A stretch of 64,000 nucleotides of DNA from Deltaproteobacteria bacterium (lineage in GTDB: Bacteria > Bdellovibrionota_B > Oligoflexia > Oligoflexales > Bog-1112): contig JACPKR010000072.1 of assembly GCA_016186945.1 (NCBI GenBank), positions 1-64,000 of the forward strand, given 5' to 3'. Both the position numbers and the translations under genes were made by a program. A model generated the notes under the pieces. The model did not search any database. It had not been told where the DNA came from and saw only the letters and a list, made by a program, of their open reading frames with translations. Each line of letters opens with the position of its first letter. Position 1 is the stretch's first letter. This document shows positions 1 through 9,610 of the stretch, piece by piece.

Positions 1-2
1 AT

Positions 3-95
3 AATGGGCGTGGAGCCACATCTAAGACGCGGCGAGCGAAAGCCAGTCGTGCGCGTGGCAACGAAGCGTCAAAAAAGAAGAGAAAAGCGGCGTAA
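3..95 (+). CDS. C-terminal tail of a Lys/Arg-rich protein, cut by window start
   Basis: An open frame runs in from the left edge and stops at TAA 93-95. Its last 30 residues are very basic and end in SKKKRKAA, as in many nucleic-acid-binding or ribosome-associated proteins. A second open frame (frame 1, stop 124-126) is also basic, so the choice of frame is uncertain. The hairpin that follows directly fits the end of a gene. No function can be assigned from this tail. Confidence 0.3.
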   Translation, partial: NGRGATSKTRRAKASRARGNEASKKKRKAA

Positions 96-144
96 GCCGC
101 CCAGTACCCGAAGCTCGGTCCTTTAGGGCCGAGTAGATCACTGG
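87..144 (+). other. Nested hairpins after the left-edge frame
   Basis: Two structures are visible. A small stem has arms GCGGC (87-91) and GCCGC (96-100). A larger one has outer arms CCCAGT (100-105) and ACTGGG (139-144) enclosing arms CTCGG (114-118) and CCGAG (129-133). The two share base 100, so they may be alternatives. No T-run follows, so this is not a textbook terminator. It could be the 3' part of a structured RNA or a processed mRNA end. The rest of 1-203 holds nothing else that I can support. Confidence 0.35.
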
Positions 145-203
145 GTGACGGAAAGGATCCTTCTTCAGGTCCCCGCTCAGTGTCTGTAGGTTCAAGATTT
201 GGA

Positions 204-1076
204 TCAGATCCGCTGACTGAGGCGAGGGATGACGAAGAAGTAGAGACTTACTGTGAAAAACGGAGGCATGAGAAGAAGCAAGGAATACCCCGCGGCCATC
301 ATAATCCGCTGCAAAAGATAAACTGTGCTAAAGGGAAATTCTGGCACAGCTTGGTTCCACAAGTCCCGCGGGAGCATCAACCACTCATCGGCCGTTAAAA
401 GCGCATTTCCCAGCCAACTTATGGCCAGTTCCCCCAGAAAAAGGAAGGCTCCGAAAACGATCAGCGTAACAGCCGTGCTAAACGCTGATGTAGTCGCAGG
501 GTGAGTGTATTTCAGAAAAAGAGAACGCCAGAGTGAGACCCCTACGCCCCTTTTTTCCACGATGAAAATGACAGGAGCCATAAGTGCTAACATGCTGAAA
601 ATCCGAAAAGGCCCCCACAGGAAACGCTCCAGACTTATGAAAAGGATCGCTGCAAACATAAGAAGGCCCCCGGGTAGCATTTTGCGCAATGCCCAAACGA
701 ACACCTTCGCCGCCGAGGGAATCTTCTTTCCCTGCTTGGCACTTATAGCCAGCTTTACCAGCCCCAAGTAGGCGGCAAAGAAGACGACAAGAAGGACAAT
801 CATCACAAGAAGATAGGTGGTGAAAAACTCGGCGGATTTTTCAAGTAAGGCTATGTAGCTCAGATTTTCTTTGGCAACTAGCATGGCGCTCGCAAGCTCT
901 TTAATGCTCGCTACGACCGGCTGGCTGATATACGCGAGAAACAGCATGACGATGAGCTGAGGTGCGAAAATAGCGAGGGAAGCAAGTTGCAAGCTTGGTT
1001 TAAGCACCGCTTTGAAGGTTTGATAGGCATCCCCGTATATGCTAAGAGTTGGCGTGGATTGTTTGTTGGCATTCAT
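204..1076 (-). CDS. Multi-pass membrane protein of unknown function
   Basis: 290 residues with about six hydrophobic segments (roughly residues 30-55, 85-112, 135-155, 158-175, 200-220 and 258-285) and short basic loops such as SAKQGKK and KRGVG. The general pattern resembles DUF-type integral membrane proteins with paired helices, but I do not recognise the family. It is divergent from queE with a 44-bp gap, so the two probably share a promoter region. The start ATG at 1076 has only a G-rich stretch upstream as a possible ribosome site. The ORF itself is convincing by length and hydrophobicity. Confidence 0.7.
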   Translation of the reverse strand: MNANKQSTPTLSIYGDAYQTFKAVLKPSLQLASLAIFAPQLIVMLFLAYISQPVVASIKELASAMLVAKENLSYIALLEKSAEFFTTYLLVMIVLLVVFFAAYLGLVKLAISAKQGKKIPSAAKVFVWALRKMLPGGLLMFAAILFISLERFLWGPFRIFSMLALMAPVIFIVEKRGVGVSLWRSLFLKYTHPATTSAFSTAVTLIVFGAFLFLGELAISWLGNALLTADEWLMLPRDLWNQAVPEFPFSTVYLLQRIMMAAGYSLLLLMPPFFTVSLYFFVIPRLSQRI

Positions 1077-1120
1077 CTTGGCCCCCTAATGCTTTGCCCC
1101 ATTATAAAGAAGGATAGACT

Positions 1121-1765
1121 TTGAGTGAACTCTTGGTAACGGAGATATTCCGCAGTATCCAGGGAGAATCTTCCTGGGCGGGCTATCCGTGCACCTTTGT
1201 CCGCCTAACAGGGTGCCCTCTCCGATGCCGCTGGTGCGATACCGCCTATAGTTTCAGCGGAGGCAAACCTTACTCCATCGCACAGATCGTCGACGAAGTG
1301 GCACGCTTGGGAGTTCCCCTCGTGGAACTTACCGGCGGCGAACCCCTGGCTCAGAAGCAGGCACCGGAACTAATAAACGCTCTCCTACAGAAAGGCTACA
1401 AAGTCCTTCTCGAAACTGGCGGTAGCGAAAGCCTGGCTGAACTTCCTCCGGGCGTCCACATTATCATGGATATCAAATGCCCAGGCAGTGGAATGACTGA
1501 CCGCATGAATGGGAATAACCTAAAACTCCTCAAAGCAAGTGATGAAATCAAATTCGTGGTAAGCAGCCGAGAGGATTTCCTTTGGGCGTGCCGGACTATT
1601 TTAGACTTTGCCCTCGATAAGAAGTTTCCCCTTCTCTTTTCCCCCGCATGGGGCTTGGTCACACCGCAGGACTTGACCCAGTGGATTCTGGAATCTGGGT
1701 TTCAAGCAAGGCTCAACCTTCAGCTTCACAAATTCATCTGGGGCCCAAGAAAACGAGGAGTCTAA
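1121..1765 (+). CDS. queE: 7-carboxy-7-deazaguanine synthase (radical SAM)
   Basis: QueE converts 6-carboxytetrahydropterin to 7-carboxy-7-deazaguanine in queuosine tRNA-modification synthesis. The protein has the N-terminal family signature EIFRSIQGES, then the radical SAM cluster motif C-x3-C-x2-C in GCPLRCRWCDT, and the SAM-binding LTGGEPL. Its 214 residues match the family. Translation starts at TTG 1121, which is the only start that keeps the EIFRSIQGES block; AAGGAT lies just upstream. Its stop overlaps the start of the next gene by one base (TAATG), so the two are co-translated. QueC, QueD and QueF are not in the window. Confidence 0.93.
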   Translation: MSELLVTEIFRSIQGESSWAGYPCTFVRLTGCPLRCRWCDTAYSFSGGKPYSIAQIVDEVARLGVPLVELTGGEPLAQKQAPELINALLQKGYKVLLETGGSESLAELPPGVHIIMDIKCPGSGMTDRMNGNNLKLLKASDEIKFVVSSREDFLWACRTILDFALDKKFPLLFSPAWGLVTPQDLTQWILESGFQARLNLQLHKFIWGPRKRGV

Positions 1766-2982
1766 TGAACAACCTACACTGGCTCAAACGATTGCAAGAT
1801 CTCGAATGCCCCGACGCCACTTGGTCACCCGAGGACGACCCCCTAGTGTTGGAAACGGCGCAAGGCTCCCTTCTTTCGGACGTGGAAGGGCGCTCCTACA
1901 TCGACCTTTGTGCTGGGTTCGGTTCTTTGCCCTTGGGACACAATCATGAGACCGTGCGGGAGATTCTCCACAAGCACAGCAACGAAATCATACACGGCCT
2001 TGGAGATGTGTATCCCTCACGTTTCAAAATTGAGCTGATGGAAACATTAGCCAGCCTTCTTCCCCCTTCCCTCGACCGAATGGCGCTAGCCGTTACTGGT
2101 TCTCAAGCCGTCGAGCTTGCCATGAAAACAGCAATCCTTGCGACGGGACGCTCGGGCTTTGTAAGCTTTGAAGGCGCCTACCACGGGCTAGACATGGGAT
2201 CCTTGAGTCTGACGGGTCGAGAAGACTTCATACAACCGTTTCACTCCTGGTTCCGACAAGACAGAGTGACTCAATTGCCCTTTCGTTGCTCCATGGACCT
2301 GCTTCGCTCCACGTTCCGATCTATGGAAAAAGCAAGCGCCGCACCAGCCGCTGTCATCGTCGAACCCATTCAAGGACGGGGAGGGGTGCGTGCTGCCGGT
2401 CTGGAATGGTTGAGCAGGCTGAGGGAACTTTGCACGCAAGAGGGTGTCCTTCTGATCTTCGATGAAATCTTCACCGGCCTGGGACGATCGGGTCGCATTA
2501 CTTTTGCGGAGGAAGTGCCTTGCGATCTTCTCTGCCTGGGGAAAACCTTGGGAGGAGGTTTCCCACTGTCCGCTTGCGTAGGCCCGGCAAAGATTATGAG
2601 CGCCTGGCCCGTCAACAAGGGAGAAGCTCTGCATACAGGCACCTTCTTCGGACACCCTCTTTCTTGTCAGGTAGCGAACGCAACCCTTCAAATGCTGGCA
2701 AAGGAAGCTCTCTGGCAACGCACAAAAAGCTTAGGGACTGTGTTCAAAGAAATGCTGAATAGGACACTCCTCCACCACCCCTCTGTTAAAGAGGTAAGAG
2801 GTGAAGGATTCATGCTGGCAATCGAATTTAAACGCCCAGGAGTAGGTGCGGTTTTCATGAACCAATTGCGGAAAGCGGGAGTGATCGCAATCCCTTGTGG
2901 ACACAACGGGGAGTGTTTATCATTAACCCCTGCTTTCAATATCACCGAGCAATTGCTAAATGACGCCGTCGCGCGGCTATAG
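1765..2982 (+). CDS. PLP-dependent class III aminotransferase
   Basis: 405 residues with the fold-type I class III pattern: an N-terminal substrate region GxGSLPLGHNHE, the PLP-phosphate region TGSQAVELAMK, the acidic cofactor residue in IFDEIFTGLGRSG, and the Schiff-base lysine in LCLGKTLGGG. The family includes acetylornithine, 4-aminobutyrate, ornithine and diaminopelargonate aminotransferases; I cannot fix the substrate. The start is the ATG overlapping the queE stop, preceded by GAGGAG; a longer upstream frame would run inside queE. The TAG stop lies in the TATAGT end of a family A repeat, so the natural C-terminus may have been altered when the repeat arrived. Confidence 0.85.
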   Translation: MNNLHWLKRLQDLECPDATWSPEDDPLVLETAQGSLLSDVEGRSYIDLCAGFGSLPLGHNHETVREILHKHSNEIIHGLGDVYPSRFKIELMETLASLLPPSLDRMALAVTGSQAVELAMKTAILATGRSGFVSFEGAYHGLDMGSLSLTGREDFIQPFHSWFRQDRVTQLPFRCSMDLLRSTFRSMEKASAAPAAVIVEPIQGRGGVRAAGLEWLSRLRELCTQEGVLLIFDEIFTGLGRSGRITFAEEVPCDLLCLGKTLGGGFPLSACVGPAKIMSAWPVNKGEALHTGTFFGHPLSCQVANATLQMLAKEALWQRTKSLGTVFKEMLNRTLLHHPSVKEVRGEGFMLAIEFKRPGVGAVFMNQLRKAGVIAIPCGHNGECLSLTPAFNITEQLLNDAVARL

Positions 2983-3142
2983 TGTTCAAGATAATCAATT
3001 TGGGGACAAACTTTTTGAAAAAAGTTTTTTCCCCAACCCCCTTTTCAAAAACTTCAGTATTTGAAGTTTTTTGGGGGGAGGTGTGGAGGGGAACTTTTTT
3101 TCAAAAAAGGTCCTCTTCACATATTCTTTTTCCCAAATACTA
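2979..3142. repeat. Family A MITE-like repeat, long form, copy 1
   Basis: About 164 bp, from TATAGTGTTC to CCCAAATACTA, filling nearly the whole gap between the aminotransferase and valS. It contains three successive hairpins: a GGGG/CCCC stem with AAACTTTTT/AAAAAGTTT-like arms, a second stem CCCC..AAAAACTT/AAGTTTTTT..GGGG, and a third GGGGAACTTTTTTT/AAAAAAGGTCC-type stem. The same sequence returns in reverse orientation at 49321-49489, and without the first hairpin at 10605, 17461 and 39395. Each stem is followed by T-rich sequence, so it may act as a terminator or attenuator ahead of valS. Confidence 0.85.
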
Positions 3143-3155
3143 ATAGGAGTCTTGA

Positions 3156-5804
3156 ATGGAAGAGAAAGAGTCACTTTACGAACATTCCAGGTATGAGCAG
3201 AAATGGTGGGATTTCTGGACCAAGGGTGGATGGTTCAAAGCAAAGACGAATAGCGGGAAAAAGAACTATACGATACTGATCCCCCCTCCCAACGTCACAG
3301 ACCGTCTTCACATGGGGCACGGTCTCAACAACACAATTCAAGATATCCTCATCCGATGGAAAAGGATGCAGGGTTACAACTGCCTGTGGCTTCCTGGTAC
3401 CGACCATGCCGGCATTGCCACGCAGATGATGGTGGAAAAGGCTCTAGCGAAAGAGGGCCTGTCTCGAAAAGAACTCGGGCGCACGAAATTCTTCCAACGT
3501 TGCGTCGAGTGGAAGGAGAAAAACGGGGGCATCATCATCAATCAGTTGAAGAAACTCGGTGCCTCGTGCGACTGGGATCGTGAAGCCTACACGATGGACG
3601 AACATCTGTCCCGTGCCGTCCGGAGAATTTTTGTAAACCTGTTTAACGATGGACTGATCTACAGGGGTGAACGCCTGGTGAATTGGGACCCTGCCCTGGA
3701 AACAGCTATTTCCGACGACGAAGTCAACATGGAGGAAGTCAAAGGCAAACTTTGGCATATTCGCTACCCGTTGAAAGATGAAGAAGGGCACATCGTCATC
3801 GCTACAACTCGTCCTGAAACAATGCTGGGGGACACAGCCGTTGCTGTAAATCCAGATGACGAACGCTACCAACAGCTGATCGGGAAACAAGTGGTCATCC
3901 CATTCGTAAACCGAGTGGTTCCTATCGTGGCAGATCATCATGTTAAACCAGAGTTTGGCACCGGATGCGTGAAGATAACACCTGCCCACGACCCCAACGA
4001 CTTCGAGATTGCCAAACGACATCAATTACCCCTTATCAACATTTTTGATGAAAAGGCATGTTTGAATGACGTTAGCCCGCAAGAATGGAGAGGGCTGGAT
4101 CGCTTCGTGGCAAGGAAGAAAATCCTTGCAGCCTTGGAAGAAAAAAGCTTACTCGAAAAGGAAGAGCCTTATCGTTACATCATGCCTTTCTCTGATCGTA
4201 GTAAGGTAGCCATCGAGCCACGTTTGTCAAAACAGTGGTACGTTAGGATGAAAGAACTTGCGGGGCCTGCGATTGATGATGTTCGCAACGGCACCATTCG
4301 CCTGTTTCCAAAACTGTGGGATAAGACCTACTTCCACTGGATGGAACATATTCAAGACTGGTGCATTTCTCGTCAACTGTGGTGGGGACACCGCATTCCC
4401 ATTTGGTACTGTGCGGATTGCGAGGACGTAACGACGGGAGTCGACGATCCCAAGACGTGCCGCTCTTGCGGAGGGTCAAAACTCAAGCAAGACGAAGATG
4501 TGCTCGACACCTGGTTTTCAAGCTGGCTCTGGCCCCTTAGCCCCTTTGGTTGGCCCGAGGAGACGGAGGAGCTGCGAACGTTTTTCCCGTCGAATGTTCT
4601 TGTAACCGGTGCAGAGATCATCTTCCTGTGGGTAGCTCGTATGATTATGGTTTCCCATTATACGCGACAGCAGGCACCGTTTAAGGACGTCTATTTCAAC
4701 TCGATCATCTGCGACAAGAATGGACGAAAGTTTTCAAAAACCCTGGGAAACGGGATAGACCCCCTTGAGACAATTTCAGAGTACGGAGCCGATGCCACAC
4801 GCTTTACCTGTGTCGTTTTAGCACCACTCGGTGGCAGGGTCAGGATGGAAAGCTCGGACTTTGCCAACGGATACCGCTTCGTCAACAAACTCTGGAACGC
4901 TTCCCGCTTTCTGAACCAGAATCTTGGAAGCATCCGCAAAATAAACGACTTCAGGGAGGAGGATCTCGACCTTCCCAGCCGCTGGCTCATTCACCAATTG
5001 CGAGAGACAAGCTTTAAAATCAATCATTGTCTGGAGCATTACTGGCTGCACGAAGCAAGTGCCGCTCTCTACCAATTCATCTGGCACGCGTTCTGCGATT
5101 GGGGGTTGGAGACAGCAAAGCCAAGCTTGGGAAAAGAGAAAGCAGACATCCACCTCATTGCGTCCGTGCTAATCTACGTATTTGAGGGTCTTTTGCGCTT
5201 GGCAGCCCCCTTCATCCCCTTCGTAAGTGAAGAAATTTGGCATAGCCTTCCTGCACACCCCAGATGGGAAAGACCGACAAGTCTGGTGATTGCCAAGTTC
5301 CCCCAAGCTGAAGAAATTCCGCAATTTAGCGAAGATTCCGAAAAATGGGAGCAAGTCAAAGCTGTCGTTACAGGCGTCCGCTCCCTACGAACCCAAGCCG
5401 CTATCTCACCCAAGGAAGAGCTAGACGCCTTCCTTACATGCGACGATGAGGTTTGGGCCTTGATACACCCATGCCGACATTGGATCAAACAACTTGCGAA
5501 TGTCAAAGACCTGCAAAAGACCGCAACAGGAAAGACCCCCCATCAAAGCCTCGTCACGACCGGTAAAGGTTGGTCGCTGCACGTCCCCGTCGGTACACTG
5601 CTCGACGTTGAGAAAGAAAAACAACGTTTGGAAAGGGAACTTAAGCGTATTGGGAATATCGTGAAAGGACTGGAACAAAAAATCACTGATAAAAACTTCC
5701 TGGCTCGTGCTCCCCAGGATGTTATCGAAAGCTCGCAGGGGCAATTGGAAAACATGCGTGCCCAAGCCCATACCCTTCTGGAAAATATAAAGACTCTGAG
5801 CTAA
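3156..5804 (+). CDS. valS: Valyl-tRNA synthetase
   Basis: Charges tRNA-Val and edits threonyl errors. 882 residues, as usual for the family. The class I HIGH motif is present as HMGH in PPNVTDRLHMGHGL, and the KMSKS loop as KFSKT in NGRKFSKTLGNG. The editing domain carries ATTRPETMLGDTAVAV. A zinc-ribbon-like insert has four cysteines in CADCED...CRSCGGS. The C-terminal 60 residues form the coiled-coil tRNA-binding arm (EKEKQRLERELKR). Start ATG 3156 has AGGAG at 3145-3149. A family A repeat sits directly upstream, so transcription may pass through or be tuned by it. Confidence 0.96.
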   Translation: MEEKESLYEHSRYEQKWWDFWTKGGWFKAKTNSGKKNYTILIPPPNVTDRLHMGHGLNNTIQDILIRWKRMQGYNCLWLPGTDHAGIATQMMVEKALAKEGLSRKELGRTKFFQRCVEWKEKNGGIIINQLKKLGASCDWDREAYTMDEHLSRAVRRIFVNLFNDGLIYRGERLVNWDPALETAISDDEVNMEEVKGKLWHIRYPLKDEEGHIVIATTRPETMLGDTAVAVNPDDERYQQLIGKQVVIPFVNRVVPIVADHHVKPEFGTGCVKITPAHDPNDFEIAKRHQLPLINIFDEKACLNDVSPQEWRGLDRFVARKKILAALEEKSLLEKEEPYRYIMPFSDRSKVAIEPRLSKQWYVRMKELAGPAIDDVRNGTIRLFPKLWDKTYFHWMEHIQDWCISRQLWWGHRIPIWYCADCEDVTTGVDDPKTCRSCGGSKLKQDEDVLDTWFSSWLWPLSPFGWPEETEELRTFFPSNVLVTGAEIIFLWVARMIMVSHYTRQQAPFKDVYFNSIICDKNGRKFSKTLGNGIDPLETISEYGADATRFTCVVLAPLGGRVRMESSDFANGYRFVNKLWNASRFLNQNLGSIRKINDFREEDLDLPSRWLIHQLRETSFKINHCLEHYWLHEASAALYQFIWHAFCDWGLETAKPSLGKEKADIHLIASVLIYVFEGLLRLAAPFIPFVSEEIWHSLPAHPRWERPTSLVIAKFPQAEEIPQFSEDSEKWEQVKAVVTGVRSLRTQAAISPKEELDAFLTCDDEVWALIHPCRHWIKQLANVKDLQKTATGKTPHQSLVTTGKGWSLHVPVGTLLDVEKEKQRLERELKRIGNIVKGLEQKITDKNFLARAPQDVIESSQGQLENMRAQAHTLLENIKTLS

Positions 5805-5806
5805 CT

Positions 5807-5929
5807 CCACTTGGGGCAAGGAGGTGGTTTGGAGGAAACTGCGCAGCTGGTTCCTCCAAGAAAACTCATGGGGGAGCGACGGTTCCCTCGCCCCCCCAAA
5901 CCCCCCTCTCCCTTTTTGCCCCAAGTGGC
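5807..5929. repeat. Family B MITE-like repeat, copy 1
   Basis: About 123 bp between valS and rph. It is bounded by CCACTTGGGGC and GCCCCAAGTGG, an 11-bp inverted repeat, and holds an inner hairpin with arms GGAGGAA and TTCCTCC around the palindrome CTGCGCAG. Nearly the same sequence lies at 30780-30921 and a fragment at 9525-9608. It starts two bases after the valS stop, so it may serve as the valS terminator. Confidence 0.85.
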
Positions 5930-6028
5930 TTACACATGACTGATAGGTGAACTACTGGGTTGCGAAAAGTGGTTGGCGAACATACAATTGGCACGGTTTT
6001 TCAATGTAACCAAACAAAGGATAAAGTG

Positions 6029-6760
6029 ATGCGAAAAGATGGGCGTTCTGCGGCCCAGTTACGGCCTATTCGGATGATTCCAGGGTATTCCAGCTTTTCA
6101 GATGGAAGTGTGCTTATAGAAACCGGCGAAACAAGGGTCCTTTGCACGGTTAACTTTGAAAACTCGGTTCCTCCGTGGCTACGCTACTCGCGGGCGAACC
6201 ATGGGTGGTTAACGGCGGAATACTCTATGCTGCCTGGTGCCACTCAGGAGCGGACGAAGAGGGAGAGGGGTCATCTCGGCGGTCGTACTCAGGAAATCCA
6301 AAGACTTATTGGACGTGCTTTACGAGGCATCCTGGATCTGAATAAATTCCCAGACGCTACTTTTGTAGTAGACTGCGATGTTCTTCAGGCGGATGGTGGA
6401 ACGCGAACCGCGTCGATAACTGGTGGCTTTGTCGCTCTAAATTTGGCGATCAATAAACTATTGAGAGAAGGTCGACTGAAGCATAACCCGATCAGGGAAG
6501 CGGTCGCCGCGGTATCTGTGGGAATCAAGGATGGAGCGGTCCTTGTCGACTTAAACTACGGAGAAGATAGTACCGTCGATCTTGACATGAACATCGTCAT
6601 GACCCAGAGCGGCAAGCTTCTTGAAATCCAAGGGACAGCCGAAAAATCATCCTTCACCAAAGAGCAGGTGCTTGAAATTGTCACTGCTGCTGAAGATTCT
6701 CTGAAAGGAACATTCGACCTCCAGAAAACAGCTGCGGACGGGCAAGAGGTCGAGGGTTGA
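6029..6760 (+). CDS. rph: Ribonuclease PH
   Basis: Phosphorolytic 3'-to-5' exoribonuclease that trims tRNA 3' ends. 243 residues, against about 240 usual. It opens with MRKDGRSAAQLRPI (family R-DGR-x-x-x-x-LRP), and includes the AEYSMLPGAT and ERGHLGGRTQEIQRLIGRALR blocks that carry the phosphate- and RNA-binding arginines, then DCDVLQADGGTRTASITG. The start ATG 6029 was chosen over an upstream frame start because AAGGAT precedes it and the family begins here. It converges with secA with a gap of 22 bp. Confidence 0.95.
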   Translation: MRKDGRSAAQLRPIRMIPGYSSFSDGSVLIETGETRVLCTVNFENSVPPWLRYSRANHGWLTAEYSMLPGATQERTKRERGHLGGRTQEIQRLIGRALRGILDLNKFPDATFVVDCDVLQADGGTRTASITGGFVALNLAINKLLREGRLKHNPIREAVAAVSVGIKDGAVLVDLNYGEDSTVDLDMNIVMTQSGKLLEIQGTAEKSSFTKEQVLEIVTAAEDSLKGTFDLQKTAADGQEVEG

Positions 6761-6782
6761 CGCCCTCCCTACGGCACTTGGA

Positions 6783-9437
6783 TTAAGGTTGAACAGGTTG
6801 GCCTGCACCGTGACATTTCTTGTATTTCCTCCCTGAACCACAGGGGCAGGGGTCATTTCTGCCTACTTTATCTCCCTCCCGTCGGATTGTTTGCATAACG
6901 GGGGCCGCCTGCCTATGGGGAGCCGTCTTAGTTCCGTGGTAAATCAGCTTGTCTTCCTCAGCAGAAGGTCTTGGAGGGGGGAGGGTGGGGCCTCTGGGTC
7001 CCGCACCGGGTGCCGGGTGGCTGAAGTCCAGTTCGTCGAATTCCTCTGCTTCTTGCTCCTGATATTGTCGGACGGCAGCTTGGATTTGTGCCGGGTCGGG
7101 GCTAGGCATTCTAAGTAGGGTGAGCGTTGTCTCTCCTTCAATACGGTCGACGAGCAGGGTGAAAAGGTTGAAAGCTTCTCTCTTGTATTCCTGCAGGGGG
7201 TCACGCTGTGCATACCCGCGCAGGCTTACGGAATCCTTAAGTGCGTCCATGGCCAAGAGATGCTCTTTCCATGCCTGGTCGATGATTTGGAGGTATACGA
7301 AGCTTTCTATTTTCTTCATATCATCGCCAATGATGTCTGTTTTCTGCTTATATGTTGCAAAAATTTGCTCAGATGTGCTTGCGAGAACAGAATCGAAGTT
7401 TGTTTCTGTGGGGTTGAGTCCGTCGAAGTTAACAGACTGTTTGAACTCCATTTGTAAATCTTTGGCGATTGCGGAAAGGTTCCAGCTATCGGTATTTAAA
7501 GTTTCCGGTGAATATTTGACGATGATATCGCCCATGATGGTTTCGGCACGTTCGTGCATGAAGTTCACGTCCCCGTTTCCCAGGAGAGCTTCTCGGCGTC
7601 GGGTGTAGATAACCTGACGTTGTTGGTTCATGACATCGTCGTACTCGATAAGATTCTTACGGCTGGAGAAGTTTTGTTCTTCGACCCGCTTTTGTGCCTT
7701 TTCGATGGCGCGTGAAACCATAGGAGAGACGATGGACTCGCCTTCTTTCATCCCGAGTCGTCCCATGATTGCCGAAAGCCGATCCGATGCGAAAATCCTC
7801 ATGAGATCATCTTCGAGGGACAGGAAGAACTTTGATTTTCCGAGATCGCCTTGTCGTCCGGATCGACCTCGTAGCTGATTGTCAATACGTCGGGACTCGT
7901 GTCGCTCGGTCCCGATCACGTAGAGACCGCCTTTGCCGGGAACTCCCTCTCCTAGCACGATGTCAGTCCCGCGACCTGCCATGTTCGTTGCGATTGTGAC
8001 GCATCCCTGTTTCCCTGCTTCTGCGATGATGGAGGCTTCCCGAGCGTGGTTCTTCGCGTTTAGAACTTCGTGAGCAATGTTTTTTCTCTGAAGAAGGGAT
8101 GAGAGAAGCTCACTTTTTTCTACGGAGACGGTTCCTACGAGGACAGGTTGCCCCCTGGTTTGTGCTTCTTCGATGTCGTCTGCTATAGCAGCGAATTTTT
8201 CTCGCGCTGTGCGGAATACCACATCTTCACAGTCTTCTCGCACGAGTATTTTATTCGTAGGGATAACGACTACGTCGAGTTTGTAAATCTTATTGAACTC
8301 CACCGCCTCTGTGTCGGCGGTACCTGTCATCCCGGAGAGAATATTGTACAGACGGAAGTAGTTTTGGAAGGTGATGGTTGCCAGTGTTTGAGTTTCTTGT
8401 TGGACTTGTACGTGTTCCTTGGCTTCCAGAGCACCGTGAAGGCCATCGCTGTAGCGTCTTCCTGGCATAAGACGACCTGTGAACTCGTCGACAATCACCA
8501 CTTGTCCATTGCGAACAACGTAGTCCACGTCTTTCTTGAATATGACATATGCTTTTAAAGCTTGTTGGATGTGATGGAGCCATTCTATATTTTTCGGATC
8601 GTAGATGTTATCCAGGTTGAGTCGTTTTTCCATTTTGCTTATGCCATCCTCGGTAAGGCTAACCGAGCGGCTTTTTTCATCTACGACATAGTCGCTATCT
8701 TTTTGAATCCCTGGTATGGCTGCATTGACTTTCTTATACAGGTCGGTGTTTGAGTCCGAGGGACCTGAAATAATAAGCGGGGTGCGTGCTTCATCTATCA
8801 GGATCGAATCGACTTCGTCAACTATGGCGAAGTTATGTCCTCTCTGCACAAGTCGTGCAGAATCGGTTTTCATGTTGTCGCGTAGATAGTCGAAACCAAA
8901 CTCGTTATTCGTTCCGTAGGTTATATCGGCGGAGTAAGCTTCTTTGCGTTCATGGTCGCTTAGACCGTGAAGGATGGAGCCAATGCTCGCTCCAAGAAAC
9001 TTGTAAATCGCTCCCATCCATTCCGAGTCACGACGGGCCAGGTAATCATTCACAGTAACTACGTGCGCCCCTTGTCCGGCTAGAGAGTGGAGGAAGATGG
9101 GGAGCGTTGCAGTCAGGGTTTTTCCTTCCCCTGTCTTCATTTCGGCGATTTTTCCTTGATGGAGAACTATACCGCCGAGAACTTGAACATCAAAATGCCT
9201 TTGGCCGAGGGTTCTTCGCGCAGCCTCGCGGCAGGTGGCGAAGGCTTCGGGGAGTAGACTGTCGAGGGTTTCACCATTGGCGACGCGTTGACGGTAGACC
9301 GAGGCCAGATTGCGCAGTTCGTCGTCACTCAACCTTTTTTGGGAATCTTCCAGGTCGTTAATTCGGGCGACAAGGGGGCGGAGTTGATTGAGGAGCTTAT
9401 CATTTCGCGTTCCAAAAATTTTGGTCAAAAAGTTCAT
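6783..9437 (-). CDS. secA: Preprotein translocase ATPase SecA
   Basis: Motor of the Sec pathway that drives unfolded proteins through SecYEG. 884 residues with DEAD-type Walker A (MKTGEGKTL), [19 protein letters not shown], the preprotein cross-linking region, the NMAGRGTDI and RGRSGRQGD helicase motifs, and a C-terminal SEC-C zinc motif ([19 protein letters not shown]) for SecB and lipid binding. The start at 9437 (MNFLTKIFG) matches the family; an ATG five codons upstream is possible. A family B fragment lies upstream between it and the M23 gene. YajC, another Sec factor, is elsewhere in the window (45938-46321). Confidence 0.97.
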   Translation of the reverse strand: MNFLTKIFGTRNDKLLNQLRPLVARINDLEDSQKRLSDDELRNLASVYRQRVANGETLDSLLPEAFATCREAARRTLGQRHFDVQVLGGIVLHQGKIAEMKTGEGKTLTATLPIFLHSLAGQGAHVVTVNDYLARRDSEWMGAIYKFLGASIGSILHGLSDHERKEAYSADITYGTNNEFGFDYLRDNMKTDSARLVQRGHNFAIVDEVDSILIDEARTPLIISGPSDSNTDLYKKVNAAIPGIQKDSDYVVDEKSRSVSLTEDGISKMEKRLNLDNIYDPKNIEWLHHIQQALKAYVIFKKDVDYVVRNGQVVIVDEFTGRLMPGRRYSDGLHGALEAKEHVQVQQETQTLATITFQNYFRLYNILSGMTGTADTEAVEFNKIYKLDVVVIPTNKILVREDCEDVVFRTAREKFAAIADDIEEAQTRGQPVLVGTVSVEKSELLSSLLQRKNIAHEVLNAKNHAREASIIAEAGKQGCVTIATNMAGRGTDIVLGEGVPGKGGLYVIGTERHESRRIDNQLRGRSGRQGDLGKSKFFLSLEDDLMRIFASDRLSAIMGRLGMKEGESIVSPMVSRAIEKAQKRVEEQNFSSRKNLIEYDDVMNQQRQVIYTRRREALLGNGDVNFMHERAETIMGDIIVKYSPETLNTDSWNLSAIAKDLQMEFKQSVNFDGLNPTETNFDSVLASTSEQIFATYKQKTDIIGDDMKKIESFVYLQIIDQAWKEHLLAMDALKDSVSLRGYAQRDPLQEYKREAFNLFTLLVDRIEGETTLTLLRMPSPDPAQIQAAVRQYQEQEAEEFDELDFSHPAPGAGPRGPTLPPPRPSAEEDKLIYHGTKTAPHRQAAPVMQTIRREGDKVGRNDPCPCGSGRKYKKCHGAGQPVQP

Positions 9438-9524
9438 ATTGCTACCGTACATGGGTGGTTTACGTTAATCCAAGGTCTCAAAATAACATGGCTGGTGTGG
9501 ACAGAGAATCCCAAATCCGTCTAA

Positions 9525-9608
9525 AGGGATTTCTTGGAGGAACCAGCTGCGCAGTTTCCTCCAAACCACCTCCTTGCGGCAATCTAAACCACCTCCTTGC
9601 GGCAATCT
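9525..9608. repeat. Family B fragment with a 23-bp tandem duplication
   Basis: The GGAGGAA/TTCCTCC hairpin with the CTGCGCAG core of family B is present in reverse orientation, but the outer TTGGGG ends are lost. In their place a 23-bp unit (ACCACCTCCTTGCGGCAATC core) is repeated twice in perfect tandem, at 9563-9585 and 9586-9608. The second unit ends two bases before the stop codon of the M23 gene. This is a decayed or rearranged family B copy between the M23 gene and secA. Confidence 0.8.
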
Positions 9609-9610
9609 AA

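Noticed and set aside
2188-2718. 176-codon minus-strand open frame inside the aminotransferase gene
   Set aside because: Antisense to a clear gene, with no domain or ribosome site; a codon-bias shadow.
3444-4025. 193-codon minus-strand open frame inside valS
   Set aside because: Antisense to strongly conserved ValS sequence and of odd composition.
7120-8558. Several plus-strand open frames opposite secA
   Set aside because: Shadows of the SecA coding frame; rich in Ser, Arg and Cys without family pattern.
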